Assembly (NCBI GenBank): GCA_902567785.1
Contig: CACFOR010000002.1
Coordinates: 62,001-126,000 of the forward strand
Reading direction: 5' to 3'
Origin: an uncultured Pelagibacteraceae bacterium
GTDB lineage: Bacteria > Pseudomonadota > Alphaproteobacteria > Pelagibacterales > Pelagibacteraceae
DNA: 64,000 bases
A program made the translations under genes and the position numbers. The notes beneath the pieces were generated by a model, which had not been told where the DNA came from, searched no databases, and saw only the letters and a program-made list of their open reading frames with translations. Positions 1 through 8,896 of this stretch are shown piece after piece; within the stretch, counting starts at the first letter, position 1; each line of letters opens with the position of its first letter.

Positions 1-1154
1 CATATATATTTTTCTCCATTTGTCATCTTTGAAACTGCAGCATTTATTTTTCCAGGCATTGTAAATGCTTTATAAATATTCCATCGTGGGCAAGCACCTC
101 CATAACGTGGTATTTCTATACCTGACAAGGAAAATCTTTTGGAAATATTTCCAGCAACATCTGCGCGAAGCATATGAAAGGGAATACCTTTCATTTTATC
201 ATCTTGTAAACATGTAAGTCTATGTGCAACTTGTTCAAATGATACGGCAAACGTATTTTGTAAAAGTTCAACATCATATCTTTGTTTAATACACTCTTCA
301 TAAAATAATTTGTAAGGCATTATAATTGCTGCTCCAGTATAATTAAGTAAAGCAACTTTTGATAATTTTTTTGACTCTTCACTAGGAAATGAGAATGTAT
401 TTAAATATTTATCTATAATCTCAATAGCTTCTAGCTGAGCTACCTGTGCACCTGCATATAATTTTTTTGTTTCAAGATTCAAATAGTCAGATACAAGAAA
501 AATTTTCTTATTTATGTCATATTGTTTTGTAAATGGTTTGTTTTCATCTGGAACAACATCCTTTACTTCTATTTTATGTTTATTAAATAAATATTCACAT
601 ATTGATGAATAACCAACTCGATTATTAGTTTGAATTTTTTGGAATAAATTACTTGCAAATTCTTCTAGTTTTGGAAAATAATTTTCATTTTCTTGTATAA
701 AATCAGCAACCACTTCACCAGGAAATGAGTTTTTACGATTATCTATAATTTTACCAGATATATTTTCAACTCTATTCACTATATCCTGATTTTTTTTTTT
801 GTAATTATCTCCAAGTTTTACTAATGCTTTTGCTATTAGTGGGTTATTGTTTAAAAGTTCCTTAACATCAAAATTTGTTATATCTAAATTTTCAAATAAA
901 TTATCACCAAGTAAATCCATCAAATTTTGATAGAGATTTGTATCTGCTTTTCTTGATATATCTGTTACATCAACTTTCAATTCACTTGCTAATTTTAATA
1001 GCAAATCCATATTTATTTTTCGTTTACCGCTTTCCATTAGGTTAAGGTAACTCGGTGATATAGATAGTTTCTTTGATAAATCAGCCTGAGTAATTCCAAG
1101 CTTTCTTCTCTTACTCTTAATTTTTTGCCCTATTTGTACATTTATTTGGTTCAT
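1..1154 (-). CDS. Short-chain fatty acyl-responsive regulator, XRE/DUF2083 type (partial, C-terminus beyond the window)
   Basis: The minus-strand reading frame is open from an ATG at 1154 to the window edge, giving 384 residues of a family usually around 470. The first ~65 residues form an XRE helix-turn-helix (MNQINVQIGQKIKSKRRKLG, then SYLNLMESGKRKI). The visible C-terminal part contains RYGGACPRWNIYKAF, the hallmark of DUF2083 in ScfR/RamB regulators. The IrrE-like middle lacks an HExxH zinc-protease motif, as expected for a ligand-sensing rather than proteolytic member. Relatives sense acyl-CoA or acetate status and control isocitrate lyase, propionate or acetate genes. Here the gene diverges from aceA across a 103-base spacer, so control of the glyoxylate shunt is a well-supported inference. 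The exact ligand cannot be read from sequence. Confidence 0.88.
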   Translation of the reverse strand, partial: MNQINVQIGQKIKSKRRKLGITQADLSKKLSISPSYLNLMESGKRKINMDLLLKLASELKVDVTDISRKADTNLYQNLMDLLGDNLFENLDITNFDVKELLNNNPLIAKALVKLGDNYKKKNQDIVNRVENISGKIIDNRKNSFPGEVVADFIQENENYFPKLEEFASNLFQKIQTNNRVGYSSICEYLFNKHKIEVKDVVPDENKPFTKQYDINKKIFLVSDYLNLETKKLYAGAQVAQLEAIEIIDKYLNTFSFPSEESKKLSKVALLNYTGAAIIMPYKLFYEECIKQRYDVELLQNTFAVSFEQVAHRLTCLQDDKMKGIPFHMLRADVAGNISKRFSLSGIEIPRYGGACPRWNIYKAFTMPGKINAAVSKMTNGEKYI

Positions 1155-1257
1155 ATTTACAATATTTACATTTGATAAACTATTTCTTTACATAAATTTA
1201 CAAGCAAAATCAATAAAAATATTGAATATTCGATAATTTGTAAATATAGTAAATTTT
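1155..1257. promoter_or_regulatory. Divergent control region with repeated TTTACA motifs (candidate operator of the ScfR-like regulator)
   Basis: The spacer between the regulator and the aceA side carries TTTACAA at 1156-1162, TTTACA at 1165-1170 and 1187-1192, TTTACAA at 1197-1203, and the inverse TTTGTAAA at 1237-1244. RamB/ScfR operators are known to contain TTTGCAAA-like half sites, so this AT-shifted cluster is a plausible autoregulatory and aceA operator. The motif is seen directly; its use as an operator is inference. Confidence 0.45.
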
Positions 1258-1386
1258 ATGAGTGACTTAGTAAATCCAAAAAAGCAAATAATTGATCGGT
1301 CTTCTGATAAGGGATTGTATGTAAAAGAAGATGATCAAGATTGGGGTAGTGCTGGGATGAACGACGTTCAAGAAGATTCCGAATAA
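1258..1386 (+). CDS. Small acidic hypothetical protein (42 aa) upstream of aceA
   Basis: An ATG at 1258 opens a 42-codon frame ending at TAA 1384-1386. It begins MSDLVNPKKQIIDRSS and ends with an Asp/Glu-rich tail (EDDQDWGSAG, then VQEDSE). It has no membrane segment, signal peptide or cysteine. It sits 30 bases before the aceA start in the same direction and directly downstream of the candidate operator, so it would be the first gene of the aceA transcript. I do not recognise a family. It could be a real small protein, perhaps a partner of isocitrate lyase or of the regulator, or a chance frame in the leader. Composition unlike random AT-rich sequence (many Asp, Gly, Trp) favours a real gene. 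Confidence 0.55.
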   Translation: MSDLVNPKKQIIDRSSDKGLYVKEDDQDWGSAGMNDVQEDSE

Positions 1387-1416
1387 AATCAAAAACTTTA
1401 TTCAAAAGTATTATTT

Positions 1417-2703
1417 ATGAGTTCAAAGATTAAATCAGGCAAAGTGTCTTTTGACCTAAAAAGATTTGCAGGAATTAAAAGAGATTACACGAAAGAAGAA
1501 GTAGAAAAACTAAAGGGTACATTTAATATTGAATATACTATTTGTAAATCCCAATCAGAAAAACTTTGGAATTTATTAAATACCGAACCATATGTTAATA
1601 CACTAGGTTCTTTATCTGGTAATCAAGCTGTTCAACATGCAAAAGCTGGTTTAAAAGCAATTTATTTAAGTGGCTGGCAAGTAGCAGCTGATGCTAACAG
1701 TGCCGGAGAGATGTATCCAGATCAAAGCTTATATCCTTATGATAGTGCACCAAAACTAGTTGAAACTATGAATAATGCTTTAATAAGGGCAGATCAAATT
1801 CAACATATGGAAACTTTAGAAGGAAAAATTAATACAAAAGATCAGATAGATTACAAAATGCCAATTGTTGCGGATGGAGAAGCTGGCTTCGGAGGTCCAT
1901 TAAATGTATTTGAATTAACAAAGAAATTTATAAAATCTGGTGCTGCAGCTGTTCATTTTGAAGATCAACTTGCATCAGAAAAAAAATGTGGTCATATGGG
2001 AGGAAAAGTACTAGTTCCTACTCAAACTATGATAAAAAATTTAAAATCTGCAAGACTTGCGGCAGATGTTATGGAAGTTCCATTAATTATTTTAGCAAGA
2101 ACTGATGCAAATGCTGCAAAACTTATAACTAGTGACATTGATGAAAATGATAAACCATTTTTAACTGGAAAAAGATCATCTGAAGGATTTTACTATGTAA
2201 AAAATGGTTTGGATCAAGCTATTTCAAGAGGTTTGGCTTATGCTCCTTATAGTGATTTAATTTGGTGTGAAACAGCAAAGCCAGATTTAGAAGAAGCAAA
2301 AATATTTGCTAAAGCTATTCATGAAAAATTTCCAGGGAAATTATTAGCTTATAATTGTTCTCCATCATTTAATTGGAAAAAAAATTTATCAGACAAAGAG
2401 ATAGAAATTTTTCAAAAAGAAATTGGAAATATGGGATATAAATTTCAATTTATAACTTTAGCAGGCTTTCATGCTCAAAACTATGCAGTTTTTGATTTAG
2501 CTAAAAAATATAAAGCTTACGGAATGGCGGCCTATTCGAGATTACAACAAAAAGAATTTGATAGTGAAAAAGAAGGTTATACTGCTACAAAACATCAAAA
2601 AGAAGTTGGGACTTCCTATTTTGATGCTATCTCAAATACTATTTCCTCTGGAGAAAGCTCCACTACAGCAATGAAGGATTCGACAGAAACAGACCAATTT
2701 TAA
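1417..2703 (+). CDS. aceA: Isocitrate lyase
   Basis: This enzyme cleaves isocitrate to succinate and glyoxylate, the first step of the glyoxylate shunt, in the cytoplasm. The 428 residues match the usual length. The catalytic signature [14 protein letters not shown] starts at residue 189, with Cys191 as the active-site nucleophile. Further conserved stretches are [10 protein letters not shown] near the N-terminus, ADGEAGFGG (metal and substrate binding), ARTDANAA and YNCSPSFNW. The gene lies beside a ScfR/RamB-type regulator, consistent with acetate or C2-dependent control. Malate synthase is not in this window. The reading frame is intact, and the 3' end meets the convergent ubiH-like gene with a 6-base gap. 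Confidence 0.97.
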   Translation: MSSKIKSGKVSFDLKRFAGIKRDYTKEEVEKLKGTFNIEYTICKSQSEKLWNLLNTEPYVNTLGSLSGNQAVQHAKAGLKAIYLSGWQVAADANSAGEMYPDQSLYPYDSAPKLVETMNNALIRADQIQHMETLEGKINTKDQIDYKMPIVADGEAGFGGPLNVFELTKKFIKSGAAAVHFEDQLASEKKCGHMGGKVLVPTQTMIKNLKSARLAADVMEVPLIILARTDANAAKLITSDIDENDKPFLTGKRSSEGFYYVKNGLDQAISRGLAYAPYSDLIWCETAKPDLEEAKIFAKAIHEKFPGKLLAYNCSPSFNWKKNLSDKEIEIFQKEIGNMGYKFQFITLAGFHAQNYAVFDLAKKYKAYGMAAYSRLQQKEFDSEKEGYTATKHQKEVGTSYFDAISNTISSGESSTTAMKDSTETDQF

Positions 2704-2718
2704 ATTTTATTAAAATTG
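2695..2718. terminator. AT-only inverted repeat across the aceA/ubiH convergent stops
   Basis: CAATTTTAA (2695-2703) and TTAAAATTG (2710-2718) form a perfect 9-bp stem with a 6-base loop. Both stop codons lie inside the stem. It could act as a weak two-way terminator, but it contains a single GC pair and may be chance in such AT-rich DNA. Confidence 0.3.
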
Positions 2719-3855
2719 AAAACCTTTGTCTGCAATATTAAAAAAGGTATTTTTTGCTAAATTACTTTTATTTAAAATCTTTAAACTTTCGCTTTTAAAT
2801 TTATCGTACGTAAACATATTTTTTAATAAATCTACACTGATCGTAAAAATAAAATTTCTTGGTTTTGTCTTTTGTGTAAATTCAGATAAAATATCATTCG
2901 TACCTATATCTAAACCTAAATTTATTTTTTCTCTCAACAGATTTTCTAAGGATGACAAATCCCTTATTGTCATATTAAAACCTTGTCCTACAAATGGATG
3001 TATCGTATGTAATGTATCTCCAAATAAAAGTATTCTTTCTTTGTAATAATTATTTCTAATTAAAATACTCAAATCTCTAGATTTTATTTTTGCTATTAGT
3101 ATTGGATTTTTTAAATAACTCTTAACATGGTATAATATTTTTTTTTTAAAATTTAATTCATTTGCATTTGGCAATTCTTTTGTGGAATAAACTATTGATG
3201 TTTTTGTATTTGAGATAGGAAGTAAAGCTAAAATTCCATCATTTAAAAAAAGTTGTCTAGTTATATTATTTTTTATTGAATCATGTTTTATAATTGTCGT
3301 TAAAGATTTTTCTTTATAAGAATTTTCTATTGTATTTTTTGTAAATATATTTTTTACTAAATTCGAATTATTTCCTGTGCAAATAATAATTAAATTATAC
3401 TTATGATAATTATTCTTGATTTTTATGCTTTTTAATAAGCCAGAATCATATATATCTGAAATTAGCTCATTATTTATTATAGAAATTGATTTTATTTTTT
3501 TTATTTTATCCATCATAAGTTTAATAATTCTAAAATTTTCAATCATATAAAAAATTTTTTTTGGTTTATTATTGTTATCTAAATGAAACACTTCAGAAAC
3601 TTTATCATTTTTATTTTGTGAATATAACTTCATGACAGAACATGGCCATATATTTTTTGAAAGTGATTTCGAAATATTTAAACTATTTATATAATTCATA
3701 TTACTTTCTGAAATAGCTATAGTTCTATTAGATTTTTGATTTTTAGGAGCACCTCCTATTATCAAATCAATTTCACAATTTAGTTTTGATAGACTAATGG
3801 CCGTTAGTAGTCCAGTTAAGCTACCCCCAATAATACAAATTTTTTGCTTTTCCAT
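2710..3855 (-). CDS. FAD-dependent ubiquinone-biosynthesis hydroxylase, UbiH/UbiF/COQ6 family
   Basis: A 381-residue flavin monooxygenase. The N-terminal Rossmann motif is CIIGGSLTGLLTAI (residues 7-20), a variant of GxGxxG. The second FAD motif is LLFGDTLHTIHPFVGQG with Gly-Asp at about 279-280. These two motifs and the length fit the UbiH/UbiF/VisC/COQ6 group that hydroxylates the ubiquinone ring. Which ring position is modified cannot be decided from this sequence alone. It is divergent in the middle part and Asn/Lys-rich, as expected of an AT-driven genome. It diverges from ftsK across 75 bases that show no recognised motif. Confidence 0.85.
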   Translation of the reverse strand: MEKQKICIIGGSLTGLLTAISLSKLNCEIDLIIGGAPKNQKSNRTIAISESNMNYINSLNISKSLSKNIWPCSVMKLYSQNKNDKVSEVFHLDNNNKPKKIFYMIENFRIIKLMMDKIKKIKSISIINNELISDIYDSGLLKSIKIKNNYHKYNLIIICTGNNSNLVKNIFTKNTIENSYKEKSLTTIIKHDSIKNNITRQLFLNDGILALLPISNTKTSIVYSTKELPNANELNFKKKILYHVKSYLKNPILIAKIKSRDLSILIRNNYYKERILLFGDTLHTIHPFVGQGFNMTIRDLSSLENLLREKINLGLDIGTNDILSEFTQKTKPRNFIFTISVDLLKNMFTYDKFKSESLKILNKSNLAKNTFFNIADKGFQF

Positions 3856-3930
3856 GATTTTTTATTTTATAAACCAATTTTAACAATTATTAATAAGTGA
3901 TACAAAGTTAATTAAGTGATTTGAAAAAAA

Positions 3931-6057
3931 ATGAACTCACATATTTTAACAAATATTAACCTATTTTTAAGAAAAAGGTTAATTGAATCACTGGGGATTC
4001 TACTTATATTTGTAGGTGTCTATCTTTTAGTAACAATTCTGAGTTATTCACCGGAAGATCCAAATTTTATTTACAATCCAGAAAATTCAGAAATCAAAAA
4101 TTTAGGTGGTTTTTATGGAAGTGTCATATCTGATTTTCTTCTTCAATCGTTAGGATTAATTTCTATTTTATTAACTGTTAATTTTTTTTCTTGGGGTTTT
4201 AGATTAATTGCAGATAAATCAATAAGTAATTTTAATACAAAAGTTTTTTTTATACTAGTTTACCTTATTTTTGGAACAACCGTTCTTAACATTTATTACA
4301 ATGATTCATTCTGGTTAATTGATAATGGAAATGGTGGATTTGTCGGTAGAACAATTAAAGAAAACATTTATTATTTTACCCCTCTAATTGAAAACGTATA
4401 TATAATTTATAGTCTTATTTTTCTAACAACTATATTTTTTATTCTAAGCTTGAGTATTAAATTAAATGAAATTTTAAAAATTCTTCTTATTCCAGTCAAA
4501 TTAATTAAAAAAATTTTCCAACTATTTGTTAGTAGTAAAAAAATAAATATATCTAACAATGATTTTTCTCATGATTACACTGAGCAAAAAGATGTGGATG
4601 AAAATAATGCAAAAATAAAACAACCAATTCTTCCATTCGTTACTAAAAAAGTATCTAACGAGAAAGAAATTGATAATAATTTTAGGTTACCAAGTATTAA
4701 TTTTTTAGAAAAAAATTCTGATTTAAAAAATAGAAAAAATATAAATGATTCAGAATTGGTAAAAAATTCTGAATTTCTAGAAAAAATATTACTTGATTTT
4801 GGTGTTCAGGGTAAAATCAAAAGAATAAGTTGTGGACCTGTAGTTACCCTAAATGAATTTGAACCCGCTTCAGGAATTAAAGTTTCAAAAATAGTTAATT
4901 TAGCTGATGACATAGCAAGAAATACTAGTTCAATATCAACCAGAGTTGCAACAATACCTGGAAAAAATACAATTGGTATAGAGATCCCAAATTCAAAAAG
5001 AGAGAATGTATTTTTAAGCGAAATTATTTCAGACGAAAAATTTAGTAAAAGAGAAATAAAGTTACCTATAGCTTTAGGAAAAAATATTTCGGGCACACCT
5101 ATTGTTCACGATCTTTCTGCAATGCCACATTTGCTAATAGCTGGAACTACAGGTTCAGGAAAATCTGTATGTATCAATACTATAATATTGTCTTTACTCT
5201 ATAAATATACTCCTCAAAAATTAAATTTAATTTTGATTGATCCAAAAATGCTAGAACTATCAGCCTACGAAGGAATTCCTCATTTATTGTGTCCAGTAAT
5301 TACTGAAGCAAAAAAAGCTACAGCAGCACTTGGTTGGGCAGTAAAGGAAATGGAAAGTAGATATAAATTAATGACCAGTGTCGGTGTAAAAAATATTGAT
5401 GGTTATAATATAAAACATAAAAAACACATGCCTTATATCGTTGTAATAGTCGACGAAATGTCAGAGATGATGTTGGTTGCTGGAAAAGAAATAGAAAATT
5501 CTATTCAAAGATTATCTCAAATGGCAAGGGCTGCCGGAATTCATATTATCATGGCAACACAAAGACCAAGTGTTGATGTTATTACAGGAACAATAAAAGC
5601 AAATTTTCCTACAAGGATTTCATTTCAGGTAAGTTCAAAAATTGATAGTAGAACTATTTTGGGAGAACAAGGAGCTGAACAATTATTAGGTAAAGGAGAT
5701 ATGTTATTTATGTCCTCAGCTAATAGAATAATTAGGATTCATGGCCCCTATGTTTCTGAGTCGGAAATAGAAAAAATAAATAGTTTTTTGAGATCTCAAG
5801 GAAAGCCCGACTATATTGATGAGATTACAACTGTTAAAGATAATGAAAAGAATATTAAAGAAAATAGTGATGATGAAAGAGATGAATTATATCACAAAGC
5901 TGTAAATATGATAAAAATTGAAGGTAAGGCATCAACAAGTTTCTTACAGAGAAAACTACAGATTGGTTATAACAGAGCGGCAAGAATAATGGAGACTATG
6001 GAAAAAGATGGTATTGTTGGTCAAGCAAACCATGTAGGTAAGAGAGAAATTTTATAG
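3931..6057 (+). CDS. ftsK: DNA translocase FtsK
   Basis: This septum-anchored motor clears chromosomal DNA from the division site and aligns dif sites for XerCD. The 708 residues begin with four predicted membrane segments (about residues 20-190), then a short low-complexity linker, shorter than in many proteobacteria. The motor domain carries Walker A GTTGSGKSV at about 405-413 and Walker B VVIVDEMSEMM near 502-513. ATQRPSVDVITG and the C-terminal winged-helix gamma domain (about 640-708, ending in NRAARIMETMEKDGIVG) complete the family pattern. lolA follows after 7 bases, the common alphaproteobacterial ftsK-lolA order. Confidence 0.97.
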   Translation: MNSHILTNINLFLRKRLIESLGILLIFVGVYLLVTILSYSPEDPNFIYNPENSEIKNLGGFYGSVISDFLLQSLGLISILLTVNFFSWGFRLIADKSISNFNTKVFFILVYLIFGTTVLNIYYNDSFWLIDNGNGGFVGRTIKENIYYFTPLIENVYIIYSLIFLTTIFFILSLSIKLNEILKILLIPVKLIKKIFQLFVSSKKINISNNDFSHDYTEQKDVDENNAKIKQPILPFVTKKVSNEKEIDNNFRLPSINFLEKNSDLKNRKNINDSELVKNSEFLEKILLDFGVQGKIKRISCGPVVTLNEFEPASGIKVSKIVNLADDIARNTSSISTRVATIPGKNTIGIEIPNSKRENVFLSEIISDEKFSKREIKLPIALGKNISGTPIVHDLSAMPHLLIAGTTGSGKSVCINTIILSLLYKYTPQKLNLILIDPKMLELSAYEGIPHLLCPVITEAKKATAALGWAVKEMESRYKLMTSVGVKNIDGYNIKHKKHMPYIVVIVDEMSEMMLVAGKEIENSIQRLSQMARAAGIHIIMATQRPSVDVITGTIKANFPTRISFQVSSKIDSRTILGEQGAEQLLGKGDMLFMSSANRIIRIHGPYVSESEIEKINSFLRSQGKPDYIDEITTVKDNEKNIKENSDDERDELYHKAVNMIKIEGKASTSFLQRKLQIGYNRAARIMETMEKDGIVGQANHVGKREIL

Positions 6058-6064
6058 GCTTACT

Positions 6065-6640
6065 TTGATAAAAAAAAATAATTTTATTTTATTAAGTATT
6101 CTTTTTTACTTTTTTTTTATTGAATATTCTGAAGCAAATTTTCAACAAAAACTTATTGATAAATATCAATCTGTATTTAGTTTATCTTTTGAATTTACTC
6201 AAAAAATTGGTGATAAAATAGAAATTGGAAATTGTAGAATTAAATATCCTTTACTCATGAATTGTGAATATCCTGAAAAAAAGAAAAGTATAATTGCGAA
6301 TGGGAAAAAAATTGCAATAGTAAAAAAGCGATATAAAAAAATTTATTATTATCCTTTAAAAAAAACACCTTTATTTTTTTTACTTAATAAAAAAAATATT
6401 TTAAATGTTATTAAAAATTCTGAACCTATATTTAAAAATTCTAATTCAGTTCAATATAAAATAACAGACGAAAATTCGAATAATTTAAATATTTTTTTTG
6501 ATAAAAACTCATTAGATTTATTAGGATGGGAAACAGTAGATGCTTATAATAATGAAGTTAGTTTTTTAATTAAAAATATTAAAACAAACACAATTATTGA
6601 TAACGAATTATTTAAAATTCCAGCTGAAGAAGATCTTTAG
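6065..6640 (+). CDS. lolA: Outer-membrane lipoprotein carrier protein LolA
   Basis: A periplasmic chaperone that carries lipoproteins from LolCDE to the outer membrane. The 191-residue product starts at TTG 6065, seven bases after the ftsK stop; no ATG fits better. The N-terminus is a signal peptide (Lys-rich start, then ILLSILFYFFFIEYSEA with cleavage expected after SEA). The region around FSLSFEFTQKIGDK and the C-terminal DLLGWETVDAYNNEVSF match the LolA beta-sheet pattern. Its position behind ftsK supports the call. Sequence conservation is modest, as is usual for LolA. Its TAG stop overlaps the TAA of the convergent HIT gene in a shared TTAG. Confidence 0.87.
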   Translation: MIKKNNFILLSILFYFFFIEYSEANFQQKLIDKYQSVFSLSFEFTQKIGDKIEIGNCRIKYPLLMNCEYPEKKKSIIANGKKIAIVKKRYKKIYYYPLKKTPLFFLLNKKNILNVIKNSEPIFKNSNSVQYKITDENSNNLNIFFDKNSLDLLGWETVDAYNNEVSFLIKNIKTNTIIDNELFKIPAEEDL

Positions 6641-7005
6641 GAAACCATTTTTCCAATTTTTTCTCCACCAAAAATATGAAAATGTAAATGAGGAACTTCT
6701 TGACCACCATTTTGCCCAACATTAACTAGAGTTCTATAACCACCACCTTTTACTGCTTCAGATACACCAATTTTTTTAGCAACTGTTCCAATACCTTTAA
6801 TTAATCCAACAATTTCTTTTTCGGATGCTTTTGATGAAAAGTCATCAAGATTTATATACTCTCCTTTGGGAATGACTAGTGCGTGTACTTTTTTTTGTGG
6901 ATTTATATCATGAAAAGCTAAAACAAACTCATCTTCATAAATTTTTTTACAAGGTATTTCACCTCTTAAGATTTTAGCAAAAATATTATTTTTATCGTAA
7001 TTCAT
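6637..7005 (-). CDS. HIT family nucleotide hydrolase (Hint-like)
   Basis: A 122-residue histidine-triad protein, full length for Hint/HinT. The catalytic triad is HLHFHIFGGEKIG at residues 106-118. IFAKILRGEIPCKKIYEDE at the start and HALVIPKGEY in the middle are also typical. Family members hydrolyse AMP-lysine or other adenosine 5'-phosphoramidates. It is the last gene of the minus-strand his cluster, 5 bases after a small membrane ORF. HIT-type genes near his genes recur in alphaproteobacteria. The physiological substrate is unknown. Confidence 0.94.
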   Translation of the reverse strand: MNYDKNNIFAKILRGEIPCKKIYEDEFVLAFHDINPQKKVHALVIPKGEYINLDDFSSKASEKEIVGLIKGIGTVAKKIGVSEAVKGGGYRTLVNVGQNGGQEVPHLHFHIFGGEKIGKMVS

Positions 7006-7010
7006 TTTAT

Positions 7011-7145
7011 TTAATTAATAAAAAAATGATAAATTAATAAACCAATCAATATACCCTTAAAAAATGATATCCAAAGAACTCCATAATCAGAAACGTTTAG
7101 TTTTTTTTTCCAATATTCTATATATCTTTTATGCAAATTTATCAT
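7011..7145 (-). CDS. Small single-pass membrane protein in the his operon (44 aa)
   Basis: An ATG at 7145 on the minus strand opens a 44-codon frame ending at TAA 7013-7011. The product starts MINLHKRYIEYWKKKLNVSD and continues into one hydrophobic helix (YGVLWISFFKGILIGLLIYHFF). The positively charged N-terminal half followed by a helix suggests an N-in topology. It overlaps the end of hisE by 17 bases and ends 5 bases before the HIT start, so it sits in the transcript between them, and it fills almost the whole gap between those genes. I do not recognise a named family; function unknown. Retention in such a compact genome argues that it is real. Confidence 0.68.
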   Translation of the reverse strand: MINLHKRYIEYWKKKLNVSDYGVLWISFFKGILIGLLIYHFFIN

Positions 7146-7413
7146 TTTGTCTTTTCTTTAACTCATCCATTACATCCTCAATTTTAATACCATTTGCTTC
7201 TAAAAGCACCATTAAATGATAAACAACATCTGCTGATTCATGAACTTTGTTTGAATTTTTTTCAATAGCATCAATAAGTTCTGCTATTTCTTCTTTTACT
7301 TTCCCAATACTTAATTTCTTATCATTTAATAATTTTTTCGTATAAGATTCCTCGTTTGAGGATTCTTTTCGTTTGCGTATAACAGCAATTAATTCTTCTA
7401 AAGTTTTAAACAT
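7129..7413 (-). CDS. hisE: Phosphoribosyl-ATP pyrophosphatase
   Basis: Second step of histidine synthesis: phosphoribosyl-ATP is hydrolysed to phosphoribosyl-AMP. The 94-residue all-helical protein matches the stand-alone HisE length. The MazG-like metal site is visible as KVKEEIAELIDAIE followed by HESADVVYHLMVLLEANGI. It lies 3 bases after hisF in the hisB-H-A-F-E cluster. The HisI cyclohydrolase domain is not fused here and must be elsewhere. The last 17 bases overlap a small membrane ORF. Confidence 0.95.
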   Translation of the reverse strand: MFKTLEELIAVIRKRKESSNEESYTKKLLNDKKLSIGKVKEEIAELIDAIEKNSNKVHESADVVYHLMVLLEANGIKIEDVMDELKKRQNDKFA

Positions 7414-7416
7414 TTT

Positions 7417-8175
7417 TTAAATTCTTACAGGAATTCCTTTCGAGTCCAAATATTTTTTTGCATCTTGTATTGAAAATTCACCAAAATGGAAAATTGACGC
7501 TGCTAACACAGCGTTTGCTTTACCAATTTTTATGCCTTGACGTAAATGTTCTAAACTACCAACTCCCCCTGAAGCAATAACTGGTATATTTACAAGACTA
7601 GATACCTTTTTGGTTAAATCTAAATCATAACCTTTTTTTGTTCCATCTCTATCCATCGAAGTAAGTAATATTTCTCCCGCACCCATTGCTTCCATCTTCT
7701 CCACAAATTTCATAGCATCTATTCCCGTAGACTTTCTTCCTCCGTGAGTAAATATTTCCCACTTATTTTCTTTAACTTTTTTTGCATCGATAGCAACAAC
7801 GATACATTGAGAACCAAATTTTTCAGCACTTTCTTTGACCAAATTCTTGTTATTAACTGCTGCTGTATTTATTGATACTTTATCTGCACCAGCTAATAGT
7901 AAACTTCTTATATCTTCTAATGTTCTAACGCCTCCTCCAACTGTTAAAGGCATAAAACACTTCTCGGCAGTTTTTTTTACTGTATCTAATATAATATCTC
8001 TATTCTCATTTGAGGCTGTAATATCTAAAAAACATAACTCGTCAGCACCTTGTTCATCATATATTTTTGCTTGTTCCGCAGGATCTCCTGCATCAACTAA
8101 ATCTACAAAGTTAATTCCCTTAACCACTCTTCCATTTTTTACGTCTAGACAAGGTATAATTCTATTTTTTAACAT
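7417..8175 (-). CDS. hisF: Imidazole glycerol phosphate synthase, cyclase subunit
   Basis: HisF makes imidazole glycerol phosphate and AICAR from PRFAR using ammonia delivered by HisH. It is a 252-residue (beta/alpha)8 barrel. Catalytic Asp11 lies in [15 protein letters not shown], and the second catalytic Asp is in [11 protein letters not shown] near residue 130. The phosphate sites are TVGGGVRT and [10 protein letters not shown]. The length and both half-barrel repeats are intact. It begins one base after hisA ends and continues to hisE. Confidence 0.98.
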   Translation of the reverse strand: MLKNRIIPCLDVKNGRVVKGINFVDLVDAGDPAEQAKIYDEQGADELCFLDITASNENRDIILDTVKKTAEKCFMPLTVGGGVRTLEDIRSLLLAGADKVSINTAAVNNKNLVKESAEKFGSQCIVVAIDAKKVKENKWEIFTHGGRKSTGIDAMKFVEKMEAMGAGEILLTSMDRDGTKKGYDLDLTKKVSSLVNIPVIASGGVGSLEHLRQGIKIGKANAVLAASIFHFGEFSIQDAKKYLDSKGIPVRI

Positions 8176-8176
8176 T

Positions 8177-8896
8177 TTATATCTGCTTTGCTAGTTCGGT
8201 AATTTTTATATCACCATCATAAATTGATTTACCTACTACCACACCTTTAATATTTGAATTATTTAAAGATTTAATTTTTTTAATATCTTCTATAGAAGAG
8301 ATACCTCCAGATATTACAAAAGGAATTTTTACTTTGCTTGATAACTCAATAGTCTCCTTTATGTTTGGACCTTTTTTTGTCCCATCCTTATTCACATCTG
8401 TATAAATAATTCTATCAACTCCAAAATTTTCAATTTTTTTTATAAAATCCAGAGCTAAAATATTAGTTTGTTTTTTCCATCCTGATAAAACAATAAATCC
8501 ATCTTTTACATCTAAAGATACAGCGATTTTATTTTGAAATTTTTTGCAAACAGTTCTAAGTAAATCTGTATTTTCAACAGCGGCGGTTCCCATAATAACC
8601 TTATCTGCACCACTTTTTATCCAATTCTCAACATCAATAATTGTTCTTATTCCTCCACCAATTTGAATTTTTAAATCAAAATTATTAATTATATCTTTAA
8701 CAATTTTTGAATTTGTTGAGCGACCATCTAAAGCACCGTTTAAATCAACAATATGAATATTTTTAAATCCATTTTGAAAATATATTTTAGCTTGATCAAA
8801 TGGAGAATTCTCATAGGCAGTCATTTTATTAAAGTCTCCCTTTATAAGTCTTACACATTTGTTATCTTTAATATCAATTGCTGGAAAAATTATCAT
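8177..8896 (-). CDS. hisA: ProFAR isomerase (HisA)
   Basis: HisA isomerises ProFAR to PRFAR by an Amadori rearrangement, feeding HisF/HisH. The 239-residue half-barrel-duplicated TIM barrel begins [17 protein letters not shown] with catalytic Asp8. The partner acid is in [16 protein letters not shown]. Phosphate motifs IQIGGGIRT and [13 protein letters not shown] are present. It overlaps hisH by 4 bases (ATGA), which suggests translational coupling. Confidence 0.98.
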   Translation of the reverse strand: MIIFPAIDIKDNKCVRLIKGDFNKMTAYENSPFDQAKIYFQNGFKNIHIVDLNGALDGRSTNSKIVKDIINNFDLKIQIGGGIRTIIDVENWIKSGADKVIMGTAAVENTDLLRTVCKKFQNKIAVSLDVKDGFIVLSGWKKQTNILALDFIKKIENFGVDRIIYTDVNKDGTKKGPNIKETIELSSKVKIPFVISGGISSIEDIKKIKSLNNSNIKGVVVGKSIYDGDIKITELAKQI

